A stretch of 26,919 nt of DNA from contig JAFXRA010000197.1 in NCBI GenBank assembly GCA_017526725.1, positions 1-26,919 on the forward strand, given 5' to 3'. Shown here piece by piece: positions 23,078 through 26,919 of the stretch. The position numbers and the translations under genes were made by a program. Positions within the stretch are counted from its first letter, which is position 1, and each line of letters begins with the position of its first letter. The notes beneath the pieces were generated by a model. That model was not told the DNA's origin, ran no database searches, and saw only the letters and a program-made list of their open reading frames with translations. Origin of the DNA: Candidatus Rifleibacteriota bacterium (GTDB lineage: Bacteria > Riflebacteria > Ozemobacteria > Ozemobacterales > Ozemobacteraceae).

Positions 23078-24301
23078 TTAATAACCGTGATCATCAGATT
23101 GGTTGCCGGCATTTAAACCTGCATTATCATTTACAGATTTAAAATTAGTATTCTTTAAAGCATCGCCAGCAGCATCACCAACATAATCAAGTCCGGCTTC
23201 AACAGCACTATCAACAAGACCGCCAACACTTGGAACTTCAATACCTGCTTTATCAAGAGCATAGTCAACGGTTTTGTCAACAGCATCAGATAGAGCTTCC
23301 TGAGCTTCATCTTCAAGGAATTTATCGCCTAATACTTCTGTCAAATCGCTTGTGATTGCTGCTTTATATATACCTTCAGGATCCCAAGCTCCAGAACAGG
23401 TTCCGACAAGTTTTTTGGCAATATCATCACCGTATTTCTTACCGATGTCTTCTGCAACCTTACCAGCACCTTTAGTAATACCTTTTGTTATCAACTCAGT
23501 TGCAACCTGTTTACCACCTTCAATTGCAACATCAACGGCCATATTCTTCATCAACTGCTGATCGGTGAATTGACCAGCCTGAGCAGATTCAACCAATGAA
23601 TTACCTGCAGCTTCAATTAATGGACCAGCTATACCCAAAGCAGTAGCTGCTGGTTCAGTAACTAAAAGAATAGGTCCAATAACTGGTGCAGATGGAGCAA
23701 ATGCAATAGAAACAACCTTTAAAACAGCATTTACTACACCAAGAACAGTACCTATTTCGGAACAAATACTACCGACTTTTTGAAGTGTAGTACCTGCAGT
23801 AGTCAAAGTATCTCTAAGGGTATCAACAGCTTGAGTCTGAGCGACAAAACCTTTTTCAGCTATTTTGTTAACATCAGCTTTTTTAGCATCATCAATCTTG
23901 CCGGCATCATACTGTTTTTTCATTGCCTGGGCATCTTTTTTAGCCTGTCTAATCTTAGCATTGGCATCTTCAATCTGCTTGATATAATCTACATATTCTT
24001 TTTGGTTTTGACCATCATTGAATACTTTATCAAAACCATTTGACAACCAAGTACCAAAATTTTCGCCCGCAGAAACAGCACCAACACAAACAGAAGCCAT
24101 TTTACCCAAATCGACTTCTTCAAGAGCCATAATTGTATCATATGACTTTTTAAATTCTTCTTGTGCTTTTGAAACATCACTAGATCTCTGGCTGGTAGAA
24201 GATGTTGTAGTTCCTTCTACTTGTCTTGCCCACGCAGGTGCAAGCATCTGCATTATCATACAAAAAACTAACAATAAGCTCAAAAAGCTGCGCCGTTTCA
24301 T
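23078..24301 (-). CDS. Secreted helical protein of unknown function
   Basis: A 407-residue protein with a classical signal peptide (MKRRSFLSLLLVFCMIMQML, cleavage near APAWA|R). Residues about 30-180 are charged and helical with coiled-coil character (KQIEDANAKIRQAKKDAQA). Residues about 180-240 are strikingly hydrophobic (LGVVNAVLKVVSIAFAPSAP, then GPILLV), as in pore-forming or membrane-inserting segments. Residues about 240-407 are Gly/Ala/Asp-rich helices resembling the low-complexity parts of polymorphic-toxin proteins. No catalytic motif is seen. SD GGAGGT is four bases before the ATG; a TATAAT (24371-24366) lies about 70 bp upstream. Function not recognised. Confidence 0.7.
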   Translation of the reverse strand: MKRRSFLSLLLVFCMIMQMLAPAWARQVEGTTTSSTSQRSSDVSKAQEEFKKSYDTIMALEEVDLGKMASVCVGAVSAGENFGTWLSNGFDKVFNDGQNQKEYVDYIKQIEDANAKIRQAKKDAQAMKKQYDAGKIDDAKKADVNKIAEKGFVAQTQAVDTLRDTLTTAGTTLQKVGSICSEIGTVLGVVNAVLKVVSIAFAPSAPVIGPILLVTEPAATALGIAGPLIEAAGNSLVESAQAGQFTDQQLMKNMAVDVAIEGGKQVATELITKGITKGAGKVAEDIGKKYGDDIAKKLVGTCSGAWDPEGIYKAAITSDLTEVLGDKFLEDEAQEALSDAVDKTVDYALDKAGIEVPSVGGLVDSAVEAGLDYVGDAAGDALKNTNFKSVNDNAGLNAGNQSDDHGY

Positions 24302-24365
24302 AAAGACCTCCGATATTACAATCGAATTTTGATAATCAGCATAAAAGAAAAATTATCCTATTATC

Positions 24366-24371
24366 ATTATA
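24366..24371 (-). promoter_or_regulatory. Probable -10 box upstream of the secreted-protein gene
   Basis: A perfect TATAAT on the minus strand, about 65 bp before the ATG at 24301. No good -35 is seen at 16-18 bp. Confidence 0.4.
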
Positions 24372-24451
24372 CCCTAAAATAATAAAAACGGTAGAATATT
24401 TTTAGAAAATTTGTACATTGTTTTTTTTCTGCTTACTCTTATTTTTCTTAG

Positions 24452-25735
24452 TTATTCATCTAAATTATCGTCAGAAAAAACGTCTACATATTTTGCCTTG
24501 ATTTTAGAATAAGCAATTTTCTGGCTATGAAAAAGACTATGGTAACCAGATGTCATATAACTTACTGCTATAGCTAAGGCCATCAATTCAACACCTTTTC
24601 CACCAAATAGTTCATAAGAGAGAAGTATAGAAGTCATAGGAGCATTGGTAACACCACAAAAAACGCAAACCAAACCAACACCAGCAGAGAAAGAAGCTCC
24701 TAACCCTATAGCTGGGCCGACAAAACAACCGAATGTAGCTCCCACAAAAAATGATGGAACAATTTCCCCACCTTTAAAACCAGCATTCAACGTTAATGCT
24801 GTTAAAATCATTTTGTAAAAGAAAGCTAATGGTTCAACTTCTCCCTGCATAGCCTGATTTATTACCCATATCCCAGCACCATTATAAGCATTAGTTCTAG
24901 CAATAAGGCTAACTACAATTACACTTACTGAGCCCATAATTATTCTTAACCATCTGTTTGGAAAACGTTTTTTATACAAATGATTAAAAGACTCCAGGCA
25001 TCTGCAAAATAAATTTGCCAAAACGCCGCAAAGCACCCCTAACAAAACCAAAGAAAGGGTATTCTGTGCTGTAGGAGCATTTGGAACATCTAAAATATGA
25101 AAAAAAGTTCCGGAGGCATTAAACCAGCCTGCAACTTGACGAGCAGTTAAAGCACCTAAAAAACAAGGAACAAGAGCTGCATAATACATAACTCCAACAG
25201 TTTCTACTTCCATGGCAAAAACACCGGCCGCCAATGGAGTTCCAAAGAGTGCTGAGAACCCAGTAGCCATGCCACACATAGTTATAACTCTCAAATCTCT
25301 GTCGTCTAGTTTTAACCATCGCCCAATTGCTGAAGAAATACTGCCGCCCAACTGTAAAGCTGCTCCTTCACGACCAGCACTGCCGCCAGTTAAATGAGTG
25401 AGTATGGTTGAAATATAAATCAGAGGCGCCATTCGCAACCGAACCAACGAACCGTTTCTAACCGAAGTAATGACTGATTCTGTCCCTGTATCATCATCCA
25501 TACCAGAAAAATGATAAAGAGCAACAATTATAATGCCCGCAAACGGCATAAACAAAAGCAGCCAGGGATATGTTTTTCTTAAATCGGTGGCATAATCCAA
25601 AAGAAGATGAAAAGAGACACCTATTAATCCGACAACAATACCTATAAAAACAGATAACACTAGCCACTTAAAAAGGGCTAGTGTATTAGACTGTAAAGAA
25701 TGTTTTAAATGTTCAGAAAGATGAAAAGAGGACAT
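24452..25735 (-). CDS. ClC-family anion channel/antiporter with CLC-F-like motifs
   Basis: A 427-residue polytopic membrane protein. GSAGREGAALQLG (118-130) carries the gating Glu123 of the ClC family. GFKGGEIVPSFF (319-330) places a Glu (E324) where chloride exchangers have GGIFAP. FAMEVET (173-179) has Val177 where chloride exchangers use the proton Glu203. The GSGIP selectivity loop is replaced by TGTESVI (83-89). These differences match the fluoride/proton antiporter branch (CLC-F) better than ClC-ec1. A Cl- or F-/H+ antiporter in the inner membrane is expected; the substrate cannot be settled from sequence alone. There is no evident SD before the ATG. Confidence 0.88.
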   Translation of the reverse strand: MSSFHLSEHLKHSLQSNTLALFKWLVLSVFIGIVVGLIGVSFHLLLDYATDLRKTYPWLLLFMPFAGIIIVALYHFSGMDDDTGTESVITSVRNGSLVRLRMAPLIYISTILTHLTGGSAGREGAALQLGGSISSAIGRWLKLDDRDLRVITMCGMATGFSALFGTPLAAGVFAMEVETVGVMYYAALVPCFLGALTARQVAGWFNASGTFFHILDVPNAPTAQNTLSLVLLGVLCGVLANLFCRCLESFNHLYKKRFPNRWLRIIMGSVSVIVVSLIARTNAYNGAGIWVINQAMQGEVEPLAFFYKMILTALTLNAGFKGGEIVPSFFVGATFGCFVGPAIGLGASFSAGVGLVCVFCGVTNAPMTSILLSYELFGGKGVELMALAIAVSYMTSGYHSLFHSQKIAYSKIKAKYVDVFSDDNLDE

Positions 25736-25747
25736 GATATTAAGTCA

Positions 25748-25821
25748 TAAGATATAAGATTAAAGATATAAGAGAGAAGAATTCTTAAATCTCCAATTTT
25801 GGTCTTATATCTTATATCTTA
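25748..25821. repeat. Repeated AAGATATAAG words in inverted order
   Basis: TAAGATATAAG at 25748-25758 and a near copy at 25763-25772 face two overlapping reverse-complement copies CTTATATCTTA at 25804-25814 and 25811-25821. They fill the gap between the last-gene stop and the ClC start, and could form a long AT-rich hairpin or bind a regulator. Confidence 0.55.
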
Positions 25822-25822
25822 A

Positions 25823-26902
25823 TCAAAAGGAAGCTTTCTTATAATTCATATTATTGGGCTGAAGTTTGTTTGGAAGCATGTAGTCAGTTCTATCATCTGG
25901 CTGTAACGGAACTTTCCAGGTTTCCTTCTTCATCATTTTCTTGAATTTCTTACCAAAGATTGCACCATAACGATTGATGTAGTCTTCCTGCTTATCAGCG
26001 CCTTCAAGGAAGAAAGAACCCACGCTTTCAATTTCAGCTACAGAGCGGCTTACAATACCAGCTCTAACTAAACCGTAAAGAGAAATACCGAAGAAATGAT
26101 ACCAGGCACCATAGTTATCGCCAATATCTTTTGAATCATGGCGAATATAAGCCAGTTTCTTCTGTAATGGATCATTTTCACGATCTTCTCTGTACGGGTC
26201 ACCAGCAAGTATATTTTCGCAGGTTAAGAAAGTCAGATAAATATTGCCTTTATTCAGAATATAGCTTTCTGCAAACATGTGATGAAGCTGAACTCTGCGA
26301 TCAGGATATTTCATGAGGCGTTCAGTCAATGCTGCTTCCTGACCTGTTACACAATAACGAGAAGTCCAACCGCAGGCAAGACACAAAAATAACTTACTTC
26401 TCAAGAATAATGGGCTAGGGAACTCTTTCTGTTTGCCGAATATATGGCGGCCAAATCTGTGCCAGAAACCATAAACCAAATATTTCTTGGCATCTGGAGA
26501 CCAATCATGTTCTTCGCCCATAGTTGGAACAATTCTTGGGTAATAATGACGCATAATATGGCGGCATTTGTTAATAAGTCTGTCTACGTCTATGGGAACA
26601 GTTTTGCCTATCTGATAAGGAACGCTGCCGTTTTCCATCTGGTTTTCAAGTTCGGCAAGCTGCTTTTCTTTTTCTATTTCAGCCTGGGGGTAAGAACTCT
26701 TAACCAAAGAAGACAATAGCTTCATTGGAACGGTGTCTATTTTTCTAATTAGATAAGCATCACCTTTAGGGTCGATTAACTGCAACCCTTCCTGCTGATA
26801 ATGCTCAGCTTCATAATTATATTTTATCCATTTTTTGAATTCGCTTTCCTGCTTTGGTTCTTTAGCAAAACCAGGAACAGTAGCGACACCTTGTGAAGGC
26901 AA
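25823..26902 (-). CDS. Unrecognised protein with Cys/His-rich centre
   Basis: A 359-residue soluble, basic and aromatic-rich protein without signal peptide or membrane helix. The middle contains LFLCLACGWTSRYC (171-184) with several Cys, HMF and HYYPRI, and GAWYHFFGISLYGLVRAG (265-282). I do not recognise the family and no catalytic motif is clear. The start is uncertain: the listed first codon is a TTG with an in-frame TAA immediately before it, no SD is visible, and a TATAAT (26907-26902) overlaps that TTG. The true start may be internal, Met60 being the first ATG. The frame reads as coding from about residue 12. Confidence 0.55.
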   Translation of the reverse strand: MPSQGVATVPGFAKEPKQESEFKKWIKYNYEAEHYQQEGLQLIDPKGDAYLIRKIDTVPMKLLSSLVKSSYPQAEIEKEKQLAELENQMENGSVPYQIGKTVPIDVDRLINKCRHIMRHYYPRIVPTMGEEHDWSPDAKKYLVYGFWHRFGRHIFGKQKEFPSPLFLRSKLFLCLACGWTSRYCVTGQEAALTERLMKYPDRRVQLHHMFAESYILNKGNIYLTFLTCENILAGDPYREDRENDPLQKKLAYIRHDSKDIGDNYGAWYHFFGISLYGLVRAGIVSRSVAEIESVGSFFLEGADKQEDYINRYGAIFGKKFKKMMKKETWKVPLQPDDRTDYMLPNKLQPNNMNYKKASF

Positions 26903-26919
26903 TTATACCGAATCCCGTG

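Noticed and set aside
24302..25822. Fluoride riboswitch or other riboswitch near the ClC gene
   Set aside because: The gaps on either side are AT-rich repeats without a recognisable aptamer.

Overview
The window is AT-rich bacterial chromosome, and almost all of it is transcribed from the minus strand. Only one convincing gene (14335-14829) is on the plus strand. There are no phage, transposase or CRISPR genes. The content fits a Gram-negative-type bacterium with type IV pilus-like secretion, chemotaxis-type signalling, many TPR/HEAT scaffold proteins and possibly sigma-28-controlled genes. From general familiarity this resembles uncultured low-GC lineages rich in HEAT/TPR proteins (for example Riflebacteria-like), but no marker in the window proves that and the assignment is a guess.

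Layout in the minus-strand reading direction (right to left). An unrecognised 359-residue protein and a ClC-type anion transporter with CLC-F-like features come first (26902-24452). A secreted helical protein of unknown function follows (24301-23078). Next is a tightly overlapping four-gene pseudopilin operon (23022-19304): a large PilX/GspK-like tip candidate, a single-pass membrane protein, and two pseudopilins with the classical G|FTxxE site. Then comes a stable-RNA block with its own strong promoter: tRNA-Ser(UGA), tRNA-Ser(GCU), tRNA-Arg(GCG), tRNA-Ser(GGA) and the SRP RNA. It ends in a terminator just before dnaX. Downstream of dnaX is a 0.55-kb AT-rich gap with a cluster of DnaA-box-like sequences and a perfect 14-bp inverted repeat.

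The centre (16194-8391) holds an exported HEYAH zinc peptidase, a plus-strand FlgM-like protein, a secreted TPR protein, a CheY-like receiver and, directly after it, a HEAT-repeat/CheR fusion with altered catalytic motifs. Sigma-28-like promoter sequences lie in front of both the FlgM-like gene and the divergent TPR gene, which hints at a small sigma-28/anti-sigma circuit. The left part (8283-1) has a SPOR protein with hemW, a TPR protein ending in what looks like a dead peptidase-MA-like domain, an NfeD protein, a flotillin, and the first 492 codons of a copper-type P1B ATPase that runs off the window.

The most unusual non-coding features are two GC-richer intergenic regions built of hairpins. 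One (3250-3513) separates nfeD from the flotillin gene. It has GTGGGAC units with differing palindromes between them, followed by a nested set of hairpins. The other (14010-14144) lies between the two sigma-28-like promoters and contains a 17-nt-arm imperfect palindrome.
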